Made by a program: the position numbers and the translations under genes
NCBI GenBank assembly: GCA_018260275.1
Contig: JAGLBK010000045.1
Span: 1 to 15,182, forward strand
Direction of reading: 5' to 3'
Length of the DNA stretch: 15,182 nucleotides
From: Deinococcus sp.
GTDB taxonomy: Bacteria; Deinococcota; Deinococci; Deinococcales; Deinococcaceae
The notes under the pieces: model-generated
The model's input: only the letters and a program-made list of their open reading frames with translations
Databases searched by the model: none
What the model was told of the DNA's origin: nothing
Part shown: piece by piece, positions 1 through 6,735 of the stretch
How the letters are laid out: each line of letters starts with the position of its first letter
Numbering within the stretch: the stretch's first letter is position 1

Positions 1-1
1 G

Positions 2-407
2 GAAACCAAAAGATTCAAGGCTGCGCTGGACACGAATTACCTAGATAAGCTACTCAGCTGACTTTGCGGTTGCCCTGGCTGGAGTACCCCCTGTCAAATA
101 TGTCGGTCAAAGTTCCGATATTATTGCTGCTATTTCACAGGTATGTACTCAAGTGCAACCTAGTAGAATGTACAACTATTATACAGTTGACGCTATTTCG
201 AACAACGGTGTCACATGTGTCGCCAAGCCAGTACTTGGTTTACAATTATTCGGTGCGAATGCTCCGGTTCGCGTTACATTTACTGCCTTACAAAATGGGA
301 ATGTTGTTAATGTTGCAGGTAGTGTTGCAGGTTCAGGTGGCGACGGACGTTATTTGGTTGATAAGGTCTTCAGTGAGCTTGATAAGAGCTATCAACACGT
401 TCGATAA
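2..407 (+). pseudogene. 3' part of an unknown AT-rich gene, apparently frameshifted
   Basis: No single frame runs from the window edge to the stop at 405-407. Frame 2 is open from position 2 until TGA at 59-61. Frame 3 is open from 45 to 407. Joining them near 45-58 gives one continuous plausible protein, so one extra base there would explain the break. The longest ORF with a standard start in the second part begins at GTG 153 (84 aa) and has no ribosome binding site, so it is unlikely to be the native start. The product is rich in Val, Ala, Gly and Asn in alternating patterns that suggest beta strands, and it ends in a charged stretch (DKVFSELDKSYQHVR). Base composition and codon use (AAT, TTA, ATT) differ sharply from the GC-rich genes downstream, which suggests acquired DNA. 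I do not recognise the family. It could be intact if the frame break is a sequencing error. Confidence 0.45.
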
Positions 408-438
408 ATAGATATACTTAAAGTTATCTAAAATTATT

Positions 439-472
439 TCTGCTGCTTTTCTTAGGCAGCAGATCATTTTTT
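439..472 (+). terminator. Rho-independent terminator after the AT-rich gene
   Basis: The perfect 8-bp stem TCTGCTGC (439-446) / GCAGCAGA (456-463) has a 9-base loop and is followed closely by six T residues (467-472). It lies 30 bases after the stop at 407 and isolates the AT-rich gene from the ilv operon. Confidence 0.85.
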
Positions 473-550
473 ATTCTACCTATAGAATAGTAAAAATAAC
501 ACTTTTCCACCTGTCCCCCGCCCCGTACCCCCCGCCTATCTATACGCCGC

Positions 551-586
551 TTGCCTGGGCTGGCCCTTCCGGTTTAGACTGGGTTC
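551..586 (+). promoter_or_regulatory. Putative promoter of the ilv operon, leaderless type
   Basis: TTGCCT (551-556, 4 of 6 match to TTGACA) and TAGACT (575-580, 4 of 6 match to TATAAT) are separated by 18 bases. Six bases (581-586) then separate the -10 box from the ATG at 587. Transcription would therefore be expected to start at or next to the A of that ATG, giving a leaderless message. There is no ribosome binding site before the ATG, which fits. The start site itself is inferred. Confidence 0.6.
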
Positions 587-640
587 ATGGAAGCGACGTT
601 TGTAGTGGTACTTGTTGGTCTCGGGGGAGTTCGAGGCTAA
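587..640 (+). CDS. Val/Leu-rich leader peptide of the ilv attenuator
   Basis: This 17-codon ORF (MEATFVVVLVGLGGVRG) lies between a promoter and a terminator just upstream of ilvB. It has five Val and two Leu residues, with a V-V-V-L-V run at residues 6-10. Those residues use GTA, GTG, GTA, CTT and GTT, whereas ilvB itself mostly uses GTG, GTC and CTG, so most regulatory codons look uncommon for this genome. This is the classical layout of a branched-chain leader peptide, in which ribosome stalling at Val codons under starvation controls downstream termination. The function is inferred by analogy with the enterobacterial ilv leaders. The peptide starts at the predicted transcription start and so is probably translated without a 5' untranslated region. 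Confidence 0.75.
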   Translation: MEATFVVVLVGLGGVRG

Positions 641-654
641 GCGTACCGCTACGA
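600..654 (+). promoter_or_regulatory. Attenuator pause hairpin over the Val codons (strands 1 and 2)
   Basis: Bases 602-611 (GTAGTGGTAC), which are the Val codons, pair with 643-652 (GTACCGCTAC) over ten positions including one G-U. The pairing extends to 600-601 / 653-654 with one more wobble. The loop (612-642) holds the rest of the leader ORF and a G-run at 623-627. That run can pair with the C-run of the terminator arm (CGGGGG 622-627 with CCCCCG 664-669). Alternatively, 655-660 can pair with 681-686. These competing pairings are what a translation-controlled attenuator needs. The preferred fold was not computed. Confidence 0.55.
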
Positions 655-662
655 CGCCGCAC

Positions 663-696
663 CCCCCCGCCCAAGTCTGAGTGGCGGGGGGTTTTT
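663..696 (+). terminator. Attenuator terminator in the ilvB leader
   Basis: The perfect 9-bp GC stem CCCCCCGCC (663-671) / GGCGGGGGG (683-691) is followed immediately by TTTTT (692-696). It lies after the leader peptide stop and ends 14 bases before the ilvB start, so it can only act by controlling read-through into ilvB. The ilvB ribosome binding site (AGGAGG, 700-705) follows directly. Confidence 0.85.
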
Positions 697-710
697 ATTA
701 GGAGGCAGGC

Positions 711-2459
711 ATGGAAAAGCAACCGGGCAACACCGCGCCAGATCGCGGCGAAATGACAGGCGCCAAGTCGCTCTGGGCCACACTCGCCAACCACGGCATC
801 ACCACCGTGTTCGGCTATCCGGGCGGGGCGATCATGCCCGTGTACGACGCCCTGACTTTTTATCCCGAAGTCCGGCATGTACTCGCCCGCCATGAGCAGG
901 GGGCCATTCACGCCGCCGAGGGCTGGGCCAAAGCCACCGGCGAAATCGGCGTGTGCATGGCGACTTCCGGCCCCGGCGCGACCAATCTGGTCACCGGACT
1001 GGCCGACGCGATGCTCGACAGCGTGCCGCTGCTGGCGATCACCGGCAACGTGGCGCGGCACCTGATGGGCACCGACGCTTTTCAGGAAGCCGACATCACT
1101 GGGATTACGCTGCCGATCACCAAGCACAACTACGTAGTGCGCGAGGTCGAGGACCTGCCCCGCATCATCAGTGAGGCCATCAGCATTGCCCGCAGCGGGC
1201 GCCCCGGTCCCGTGCTGGTCGATATTCCCAAGGACGTGCAGCTGGCCCCCTTCCTGGGCGACATCCCCGCTCCGCTGGCCCGGCAGCAGGCGTACCAGCC
1301 CAGCGCCGAAGCGGTGGCGCGTGCCCAGGAAATTCTCCGCAGCGCCAGAAAACCCGTGATGATGGTCGGCGGCGGCGCACTGGACGCGGCCAGCGAGATT
1401 ACCGAACTGGCCCGCGCCTGGAACATCCCCACGACCACCACCCTGATGGGCCTGGGGGCCATGCCTGCCAGCGACCCGCTGTGGCTGGGCATGCCCGGAA
1501 TGCACGGCAGCGTGGCCGCCAACCGCGCCATCAGCGAGGCGGACGTGCTGCTGGCAATCGGCCTGCGCTTCGACGACCGCGTGACGGGCCGCGTGAACGG
1601 CTTCGCGCCGAACGCCCAGATCATTCATGTGGAACTCGACGCCGCCGAGATAGGCAAGATCGTGCGCACCCACCTGCCGCTGCGTAGCGACGCCAAAACA
1701 GGGGCCAAAGCGCTGGCCCAGGGCGCGATGACGCTGGAGCACCCCGAATGGGACGCCCAGATCGCCGAGTGGAAGTCGCGCACCGAGCGCCCCACCGCCT
1801 GGGGAGCCGGGTACGCCGTGCGGATGGTCACCGAGAGACTGCGCCCCGATGACATCCTGAGCAGCGACGTGGGCCAGCACCAGATGCTGGCGGCGCAGGA
1901 AGCCCGTTTCGAAAAACCCCGGCGCTGGATCAACTCGGGCGGGCTGGGCACCATGGGCTTCGGCTTTCCGGCGGCCATCGGCGCGGGCATGGCCGAACCC
2001 GGCGTGCGTAGCGTGGTCATCGCGGGCGACGGCGGCTTCCAGATGACCCTCCAGGAGTTGGCGACCCTCAAGATGTATGACGTCCGCAACGTCAAAATCT
2101 GCATCATCAACAACAGCTATCTGGGCATGGTGCGCCAGTGGCAAGAACTGTTCCACGAGAAGCGCTACAGCGAGGTCTGGCTGGGCGACTCCAACCCCGA
2201 CTTCATTAAGCTGGCCGGAGCCTACGACGTGCCTGCCTACCGCGCCACCAGTGCCGAGGAGTTGCCTGGCGCGATCGACGCGTGGCTTAGCGACCCCAAA
2301 TCGGCGCTGCTGGAAGTGGTGGTGCCGCACGAGCACGGCGTGTTCCCGATGGTTCCGGCGGGCGCGGCGCTGTACGAAATGATCGAAACCGAGCCGCCGC
2401 GTTCGCCTGACCTGGCGGGCGAGATGGAAAAAGCCGCCGAGGAGGCGAACAACGCATGA
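711..2459 (+). CDS. ilvB: Acetolactate synthase large (catalytic) subunit
   Basis: This enzyme (EC 2.2.1.6) condenses two pyruvates to acetolactate, or pyruvate with 2-oxobutyrate, in the first shared step of Val, Leu and Ile synthesis. It is cytosolic and ThDP- and FAD-dependent. The 582 residues match the usual family length. The N-terminal ThDP domain carries the catalytic Glu62 in RHEQGA and the SGPGATN segment at 86-92. The middle domain (about 200-340) includes the RFDDRVTGR segment. The C-terminal ThDP-binding motif starts GDGGF at 439-443 and closes with NN at 467-468. The ATG at 711 has AGGAGG five bases upstream. The gene overlaps ilvN by four bases (ATGA), indicating translational coupling and equal production of the two subunits. 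Expression is probably controlled by the leader-peptide attenuator just upstream. Confidence 0.97.
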   Translation: MEKQPGNTAPDRGEMTGAKSLWATLANHGITTVFGYPGGAIMPVYDALTFYPEVRHVLARHEQGAIHAAEGWAKATGEIGVCMATSGPGATNLVTGLADAMLDSVPLLAITGNVARHLMGTDAFQEADITGITLPITKHNYVVREVEDLPRIISEAISIARSGRPGPVLVDIPKDVQLAPFLGDIPAPLARQQAYQPSAEAVARAQEILRSARKPVMMVGGGALDAASEITELARAWNIPTTTTLMGLGAMPASDPLWLGMPGMHGSVAANRAISEADVLLAIGLRFDDRVTGRVNGFAPNAQIIHVELDAAEIGKIVRTHLPLRSDAKTGAKALAQGAMTLEHPEWDAQIAEWKSRTERPTAWGAGYAVRMVTERLRPDDILSSDVGQHQMLAAQEARFEKPRRWINSGGLGTMGFGFPAAIGAGMAEPGVRSVVIAGDGGFQMTLQELATLKMYDVRNVKICIINNSYLGMVRQWQELFHEKRYSEVWLGDSNPDFIKLAGAYDVPAYRATSAEELPGAIDAWLSDPKSALLEVVVPHEHGVFPMVPAGAALYEMIETEPPRSPDLAGEMEKAAEEANNA

Positions 2460-3052
2460 TGCCCCAGACTCAAGACCACCTGCTGAGCATTTTGGTTCAC
2501 GACGAACCTAAAGTCCTGACCCGCGTCACAGCCCTGTTCGGTCGCCGGGGCTACAACATCAAGAGCCTCAGCGTGGGCCAGACTGAGCATCCCGGCATCA
2601 GCCGCATGACCATCGTGGTCAACGGCGACCGGGGCGTGGTCGAGCAGGCCATCAAGCAACTGGAAAAGCTGCACGACGTGATCAAGATCATCGACCATAG
2701 CCTCGAAAAGTACGTCGACCGCGAACTGGTGCTGGTCAAGGTCGCCATCAACGCCGATACCCGCGTGGAAGTCCGGCAGATCGCCGCCGATTTCCGCACG
2801 CGTATCGTCGACGTGGGCCGCCACGCCCTGACCTTCGAGGTCACCGGCGACGAGGGCAAGATCACCGCGTTCATCGAGCAGATGCGCCCCTTCGGGATTC
2901 TGGAAACCATGCGCACGGGCCGTATCGCTCTGACGCGCGGTAGCAACGCCGACATCGGCAGCCAGGTGTACCACGACGGCGAAACGCAGACCCTGCGGCC
3001 CGTGGTGGAGCCGCGCGAAGAACGGGCGCGGGGCGTACCGAATCTGTTCTGA
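2456..3052 (+). CDS. ilvN: Acetolactate synthase small (regulatory) subunit
   Basis: This is the regulatory partner of IlvB. Known family members stimulate the catalytic subunit and confer valine feedback inhibition through an N-terminal ACT domain. Here the ACT domain spans about residues 7-82, beginning HLLSILVHDEPKVL and containing LFGRRGYNIKSLSVG. The C-terminal domain typical of the family follows (about 85-165). At 198 aa it is longer than the E. coli IlvH type (about 163 aa) because of a polar tail after residue 165. The start overlaps the ilvB stop as ATGA, and the GAGGAGG inside the end of ilvB provides the ribosome binding site. A second ATG directly follows the first, so the start could be one codon later. 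Confidence 0.95.
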   Translation: MMPQTQDHLLSILVHDEPKVLTRVTALFGRRGYNIKSLSVGQTEHPGISRMTIVVNGDRGVVEQAIKQLEKLHDVIKIIDHSLEKYVDRELVLVKVAINADTRVEVRQIAADFRTRIVDVGRHALTFEVTGDEGKITAFIEQMRPFGILETMRTGRIALTRGSNADIGSQVYHDGETQTLRPVVEPREERARGVPNLF

Positions 3053-3158
3053 ATAGGCACCCCGACAGGACCGTTTAACCAGCTCAGTTGCTTGATGGCC
3101 CGACAAGACCTAGCCCAACCCGCCACCCCACCACCCGAAATACAGGAGAATACGAACC

Positions 3159-4169
3159 ATGAGCGCAAAAATGTATTACGACAAGGATGTCGACACCAAG
3201 ATCCTCGAAAACAAGCTGATCGCCATTATCGGCTACGGCTCGCAGGCCCATGCCCACGCGCAGAACCTGCGTGACAGCGGCTTTAACGTGGTCGTCGGAC
3301 TGCGTGAAGGCAGCAGCAGCAAGGCCAAGGCCGAGCAGGCCGGTCTGCGGGTCGAGAGCATCGAGGAAGCCACCAAGCAGGGCGACGTGGTCATGATCCT
3401 GATTCCCGACGAGCAGCAGCCCGCCACCTACGAAAAGAGCATCGCCCCCAACCTTACGGCGGGCAAGGCCATCGCGTTCGGCCACGGCTTCAACGTGCAC
3501 TTCGGGCGCATCAAGCCCCCCAAAGACGTGGACGTGTTCCTGGTCGCCCCCAAAGGCCCCGGCCACATGCTGCGCCGCGTGTACACCGACGGCGCGGGGA
3601 TGCCCGGTATCTTCGCCGTCGAGCAGGACGCTTCGGGCAAAGCCCGTGACATCGCGCTGGCCTACGCCCGCGGCATCGGCTGCACCAAGGCAGGCGTGCT
3701 CGAAACTACCTTTAAGGAAGAAACCGAAACTGACCTCTTCGGCGAGCAGAGCGTGCTGTGCGGCGGCGTGACCCATCTGATCCAGGCCGGATTCGAGACG
3801 CTGGTCGAGGCCGGGTATCAGCCCGAAATCGCCTACTTCGAGACCCTGCACGAGGTCAAACTGATCGTCGACCTGATCTACGAAAAGGGCTTCGAGGGCA
3901 TGCGCCACTCTATTTCCAACACCGCCGAGTTCGGCGACTACGTGACCGGGCCGCGCATCATCACCGCCGAGACCAAGGCCGAGATGGGCCGCGTGCTGGC
4001 CGACATCCAGAGCGGCAAGTTCGCCGAGCGCTTCATTCAGGACGCCGAGAGCGGTTTCCCGTACATGAACGAGCAGCGCGGCAAGATGCGCGACCACACC
4101 GTCGAGAAGGTCGGTAAGGAACTGCGCGACCAGATGCCCTTTATCAACAAGAAGGCGCTGGAAGTTTAA
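3159..4169 (+). CDS. ilvC: Ketol-acid reductoisomerase (class I)
   Basis: This enzyme (EC 1.1.1.86) rearranges and reduces acetolactate or acetohydroxybutyrate to the dihydroxy acid using NADPH and Mg2+. At 336 aa it is the short class I form. The Rossmann start GYGSQAHAHA is at 25-34 and the cofactor-phosphate loop REGSSSK at 49-55. The catalytic His109 lies in GHGFNVHFG. The Mg ligands correspond to Asp192 and Glu196 in TDLFGEQ and Glu228 in the FETLHE segment; the substrate-contact Ser253 is in RHSISNTAE. AGGAG (3144-3148) lies ten bases before the ATG. The 106-base gap after ilvN contains no terminator, so ilvC most likely belongs to the same transcript. IlvD, which would follow in the pathway, is not in the window. 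Confidence 0.97.
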   Translation: MSAKMYYDKDVDTKILENKLIAIIGYGSQAHAHAQNLRDSGFNVVVGLREGSSSKAKAEQAGLRVESIEEATKQGDVVMILIPDEQQPATYEKSIAPNLTAGKAIAFGHGFNVHFGRIKPPKDVDVFLVAPKGPGHMLRRVYTDGAGMPGIFAVEQDASGKARDIALAYARGIGCTKAGVLETTFKEETETDLFGEQSVLCGGVTHLIQAGFETLVEAGYQPEIAYFETLHEVKLIVDLIYEKGFEGMRHSISNTAEFGDYVTGPRIITAETKAEMGRVLADIQSGKFAERFIQDAESGFPYMNEQRGKMRDHTVEKVGKELRDQMPFINKKALEV

Positions 4170-4181
4170 TACCAAACGCCA

Positions 4182-4210
4182 GAAATATGGCTGCATTGTA
4201 GACATATTTC
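4182..4210. repeat. AT-rich inverted repeat after ilvC
   Basis: GAAATATG (4182-4189) and CATATTTC (4203-4210) form a perfect 8-bp inverted repeat with a 13-base loop, beginning 12 bases after the ilvC stop. It has no T-tract, so it is more likely an mRNA 3'-end stabilising hairpin or a protein site than a terminator. Confidence 0.5.
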
Positions 4211-4251
4211 CGAGCGGAGCGAGTAGCGAAAAATACCGACCCCGAAAGGGT

Positions 4252-4286
4252 TGAGGGCAGCCCGGCGCTTTTCTGGGCTGCCCTCA
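4252..4286 (+). terminator. First strong hairpin ending the ilv operon
   Basis: The perfect 12-bp stem TGAGGGCAGCCC (4252-4263) / GGGCTGCCCTCA (4275-4286) has an 11-base loop. It is followed only by TTACTGG, so the T-tract is poor and termination may be partial. Confidence 0.65.
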
Positions 4287-4327
4287 TTACTGGAGGGGTT
4301 GGTTTAACCCATTCCCCGCAAGCCGAG

Positions 4328-4358
4328 GCCCACTTCCGTGACTGGAGGTGGGCTTTTT
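4328..4358 (+). terminator. Second, canonical terminator of the ilv operon
   Basis: GCCCACTTCC (4328-4337) pairs with GGAGGTGGGC (4344-4353) over ten positions with one G-U wobble and a 6-base loop, followed by TTTTT (4354-4358). Together with the hairpin at 4252-4286 it gives a tandem stop to transcription about 160-190 bases after ilvC. Confidence 0.85.
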
Positions 4359-4426
4359 GATTGGGCGCAGAATTGGCCGCAGAGCAGCTGACCCAAAGCT
4401 GAACTTCCGGGGGCAGAGTGGCGGTT

Positions 4427-4729
4427 ATGCAGCTTCAGAACCTCCCTCACCAGCGCCCTGCCCGTCAGCCCCTGCTGCTCAGACAAGTCATCGACACCTA
4501 CCTGGAATCCCACGCCCACACGGGCGGCAGGCTGCTCTACCAGCTCGACACCTACCTGGGTTCGCCTGCGCCCCTGCTGGCCTACACCAAACTCACGGGC
4601 GAGGCGTGGCTGCGGACGCTGCCGGAGGAGCAGGCCCAGGCTGCTGCCACGCTGCTGTCCGACTTCCGGGCCTACCTGCGTGACGAGGGCTGGCTCGACG
4701 CCGCGCGGCCCGTCAATCAGTTCGACTGA
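4427..4729 (+). CDS. Small hypothetical protein (100 aa)
   Basis: I do not recognise this family with confidence. From ATG 4427 the protein is 100 aa, mostly amphipathic helix, with no signal peptide or membrane segment. Segments such as RLLYQLDTYLGS and SDFRAYLRDEGWL vaguely recall the helical SAM-like N-terminal domain of tyrosine recombinases, but no catalytic domain follows, so this is only a structural impression. The GTG at 4418 is an alternative start (103 aa) and lies closer to the G-rich GGGGG at 4409-4413. The gene has GC-rich codon use like its neighbours, lies downstream of the ilv terminators, and converges on potD with a shared hairpin between them. It probably has its own weak promoter, which I could not identify. 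Confidence 0.6.
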   Translation: MQLQNLPHQRPARQPLLLRQVIDTYLESHAHTGGRLLYQLDTYLGSPAPLLAYTKLTGEAWLRTLPEEQAQAAATLLSDFRAYLRDEGWLDAARPVNQFD

Positions 4730-4733
4730 AGAG

Positions 4734-4760
4734 CAACTGGGCTGAGGGCCAGCTCAGTTG
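4734..4760. terminator. Hairpin between convergent genes, possible bidirectional terminator
   Basis: CAACTGGGCTG (4734-4744) pairs with CAGCTCAGTTG (4750-4760) over 11 positions with one G-U, and the loop is five bases. It sits 4 bases after the stop of the small + strand ORF and 15 bases beyond the potD stop on the other strand. There is no clear T-tract on either side, so efficiency is uncertain. Confidence 0.5.
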
Positions 4761-4775
4761 GGGGAATATCCAGGC

Positions 4776-5891
4776 TCAGCGGCTCTTGAGTTCCGTCCAG
4801 ATGCGGTCATACAGGCGCGGCGTATTGCCGCCCTTCAACTCGTTGATGAATTCGACCTTGTCCGTTCTGAAGTCCTCGGGGGAAGGATTGAAGGCTTTTT
4901 GCGATTTCAGGAACGGGTCGAGAAAAGCCTGCGCCGCCCGGTTCGGGTTGCCGTAGAAGGTGTAGTTGCTGATCGCCGCGCTGACCCTGGGTTCCAGCAC
5001 ATAGTCGATAAACCTGCGGGCCAGCGCCGGATTCGGACTGCCGCGCAGGATGACCAGCGTGTCGGTGCTGATGGTGGTGCCCTCACGGGGCAGGAACACG
5101 TGCAGCCCCTTGTTTTCGGCGGCTCCCTGCAACAGGTCGCCCACGTAAATCTGCCCCAGGTCGATACTGCCCGCCAGCAGTTTGTTACGTGTTTCCGGCC
5201 CACCCGAGAAAGACTCGAAGCCCTTTTTCTGCACTGTGCGCCGCAGCAGGTCACGGGCTTTTTTCAGTTCCTCGACCTTATCCGAGTCCACCGAGTACCC
5301 CAGGTATTTCAGCGCCGCGCCGATGACCTCACGCGGGTCGTCGAGCAGGGCAAAGCGCACCGTGTCGCCGGGGCCAAAAATCAGGCTCCAGCTGTCGGAA
5401 GGCGGCGTATAGCGGGCGCTGTTGTAGGCCAGCCCCGTTGCCGCAAACTGATACGGCACGCTGTAGGTATTGCCCGGATCGAAATCGGGGTTGAGAAAGC
5501 CCGCCGAGATGTTCCCAAAGTTTTTCAGCCCCTCTTTTTGCAGCGGCTGAAGCAGCTTGGCCCGCACCATCGTCTGAAGCACATAATTGCTAGGGTTGGC
5601 GAGGTCGTAACTGGCCCCGCCGCCCTGCAATTTGGCGATCATGGACTCGTTGCTTTCGTAGGTGTCGATCACGACTTTGACGCCCTCACGCTTCTCGAAC
5701 TCCTTGACCACCTGCGGGTCTATGTAATCCGACCACATGAAAATCCGCAGCGTTTTGCCGTCGCCGGGGTCGCTGGGCTGGGGCGTGGTGGTGCCGTTGC
5801 CCTCCGCCGCCGTGTCCTTTTCCTGCACGCGGTGACAGGCGCTCAGCAGCGTGCAGGACAGCAGCAGGACTGCACAGAGAGAACGCTTCAT
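4776..5891 (-). CDS. potD: Polyamine ABC transporter, substrate-binding lipoprotein
   Basis: This is the extracytoplasmic receptor for spermidine and/or putrescine, delivering substrate to PotBC. The 371-aa precursor has a lipoprotein signal peptide ending LSAC with Cys19 as the predicted lipidated residue, then a low-complexity linker (about 20-45). The mature domain keeps residues matching the known E. coli PotD polyamine site: Trp53 and Tyr56 in MWSDYID, Ser101 and Tyr103 in PSNY, Asp185 and Glu188 in DDPREV, Asp277 in STDTL, and Tyr310. The aromatic residue equivalent to E. coli Trp255 appears to be Ser275 here, so specificity may differ. The start overlaps the potC stop by four bases (TGA in ATGA), so the two are probably translationally coupled. 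It is the last gene of the pot operon. The substrate is inferred from family and operon. Confidence 0.93.
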   Translation of the reverse strand: MKRSLCAVLLLSCTLLSACHRVQEKDTAAEGNGTTTPQPSDPGDGKTLRIFMWSDYIDPQVVKEFEKREGVKVVIDTYESNESMIAKLQGGGASYDLANPSNYVLQTMVRAKLLQPLQKEGLKNFGNISAGFLNPDFDPGNTYSVPYQFAATGLAYNSARYTPPSDSWSLIFGPGDTVRFALLDDPREVIGAALKYLGYSVDSDKVEELKKARDLLRRTVQKKGFESFSGGPETRNKLLAGSIDLGQIYVGDLLQGAAENKGLHVFLPREGTTISTDTLVILRGSPNPALARRFIDYVLEPRVSAAISNYTFYGNPNRAAQAFLDPFLKSQKAFNPSPEDFRTDKVEFINELKGGNTPRLYDRIWTELKSR

Positions 5892-6700
5892 ACCTGCTCC
5901 TTGCGCGGGCGTGAAAGCAGGTTAGCCAGGACGATCATCACGACCGTAAACAGCACCAGCAGGGTGCTCAGGGCGTTGATATCAGGGGTGACTCCCTTTT
6001 TGACCGCCGTGTAGATCAATACCGGCAGCGTCCTGAACCCCGAGCCGCTGGTGAAGTACGTCACCACAAAGTCATCCAGGCTGAGCGTGAAGGCCAGCAG
6101 CGCCCCGCCCAGCACGCCCGGCAGCGCCAGCGGCAAGACGACCTGCAAGAAGGACTGCACCGGGGTCGCCCCCAGGTCGGCGGCGGCTTCTTCCAGTTCG
6201 CGGCCATACCCGGCGAGGCGTGAACGCACCGTGAGGGCCACATAACTGATCTGAAAAGACACGTGGGCCAGCATGACGGTCCAGAACCCGTTCTCGAATG
6301 TCCAGCCGGTACGCTCCAGCAGGCCGCGCACGATGGCGTAGAACATCAGCAGCATGACGCCCATAACCACGTCCGGAATCACGATGGGCATGACCAGCAG
6401 AAAGGTCAGCGGGACGCGCCCCCTGAACCCGCCGCGCCACAGCCCGAAGCCGACCAGCGTACCCAGTACGGTACTGACCAGCGTGCTGAGCACAGCGACT
6501 TCCAGCGTGTGCGACACGGCCTCGCGCACGTCCTGGCGGGCAAAGAGCACCGAGTACCAGTGGGTGGTAAAGCCCGTCCAGTTGGCTCCGAATTTGCTCT
6601 CGTTGAACGAAAACACGATCAGAACCAGGATCGGCAGATACAAAAAGGCGTAGGTGAGCCAGGCCCAGACAGTGAGGGCGGGGTGGGTTCTGCGGTTCAT
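5888..6700 (-). CDS. potC: Polyamine ABC transporter permease PotC
   Basis: This is the second permease subunit of the spermidine/putrescine importer in the cytoplasmic membrane. The 270-aa protein has about six hydrophobic segments, starting with residues 10-31 and 67-88. The conserved EAA loop that contacts the ATPase is at 171-195 (EAAADLGATP, ending LPLALPG). The N-terminal segment ending in FSFNESK is typical of PotC. AGAGG lies six bases before the ATG on the minus strand. The gene is separated from potB by 181 bases containing a large palindromic element, which is unusual for subunits of one transporter, and it overlaps potD by four bases. Confidence 0.94.
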   Translation of the reverse strand: MNRRTHPALTVWAWLTYAFLYLPILVLIVFSFNESKFGANWTGFTTHWYSVLFARQDVREAVSHTLEVAVLSTLVSTVLGTLVGFGLWRGGFRGRVPLTFLLVMPIVIPDVVMGVMLLMFYAIVRGLLERTGWTFENGFWTVMLAHVSFQISYVALTVRSRLAGYGRELEEAAADLGATPVQSFLQVVLPLALPGVLGGALLAFTLSLDDFVVTYFTSGSGFRTLPVLIYTAVKKGVTPDINALSTLLVLFTVVMIVLANLLSRPRKEQV

Positions 6701-6735
6701 GGCTGGCCTCTATGGGGCGGGCGATTGGGCCGCTG

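Noticed and set aside
64..411. 115-aa frame in the AT-rich left end
   Set aside because: It runs in a different frame from the better-looking product of 45-407, has no ribosome binding site, and its Leu/Ser/Val/Arg mix looks like an out-of-frame reading.
585..2336. 583-aa open frame on the minus strand opposite ilvB
   Set aside because: It is a shadow of ilvB caused by GC-rich codon structure: His/Gly/Ala/Arg-rich composition with no family features, and ilvB is unmistakable.
3079..3090. 12-mer CCAGCTCAGTTG, repeated at 4749-4760
   Set aside because: The first copy has no partner arm and no function is apparent; a 12-base match could be chance. Only the second copy is used, as part of a hairpin.
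3088..3116. Possible internal promoter before ilvC (TTGCTT, 17 bases, TAGCCC)
   Set aside because: Only about half of the box positions match consensus, and there is no terminator between ilvN and ilvC that would call for it.
3084..4205. 373-aa open frame on the minus strand opposite ilvC
   Set aside because: Antisense shadow of ilvC; low-complexity Leu/Gly/Ala/Val composition and no recognisable domain.
4758..6014. 418-aa open frame on the plus strand opposite potD
   Set aside because: PotD on the other strand has a lipoprotein signal and binding-site residues; the plus-strand frame is Arg/Gln-rich without motifs.
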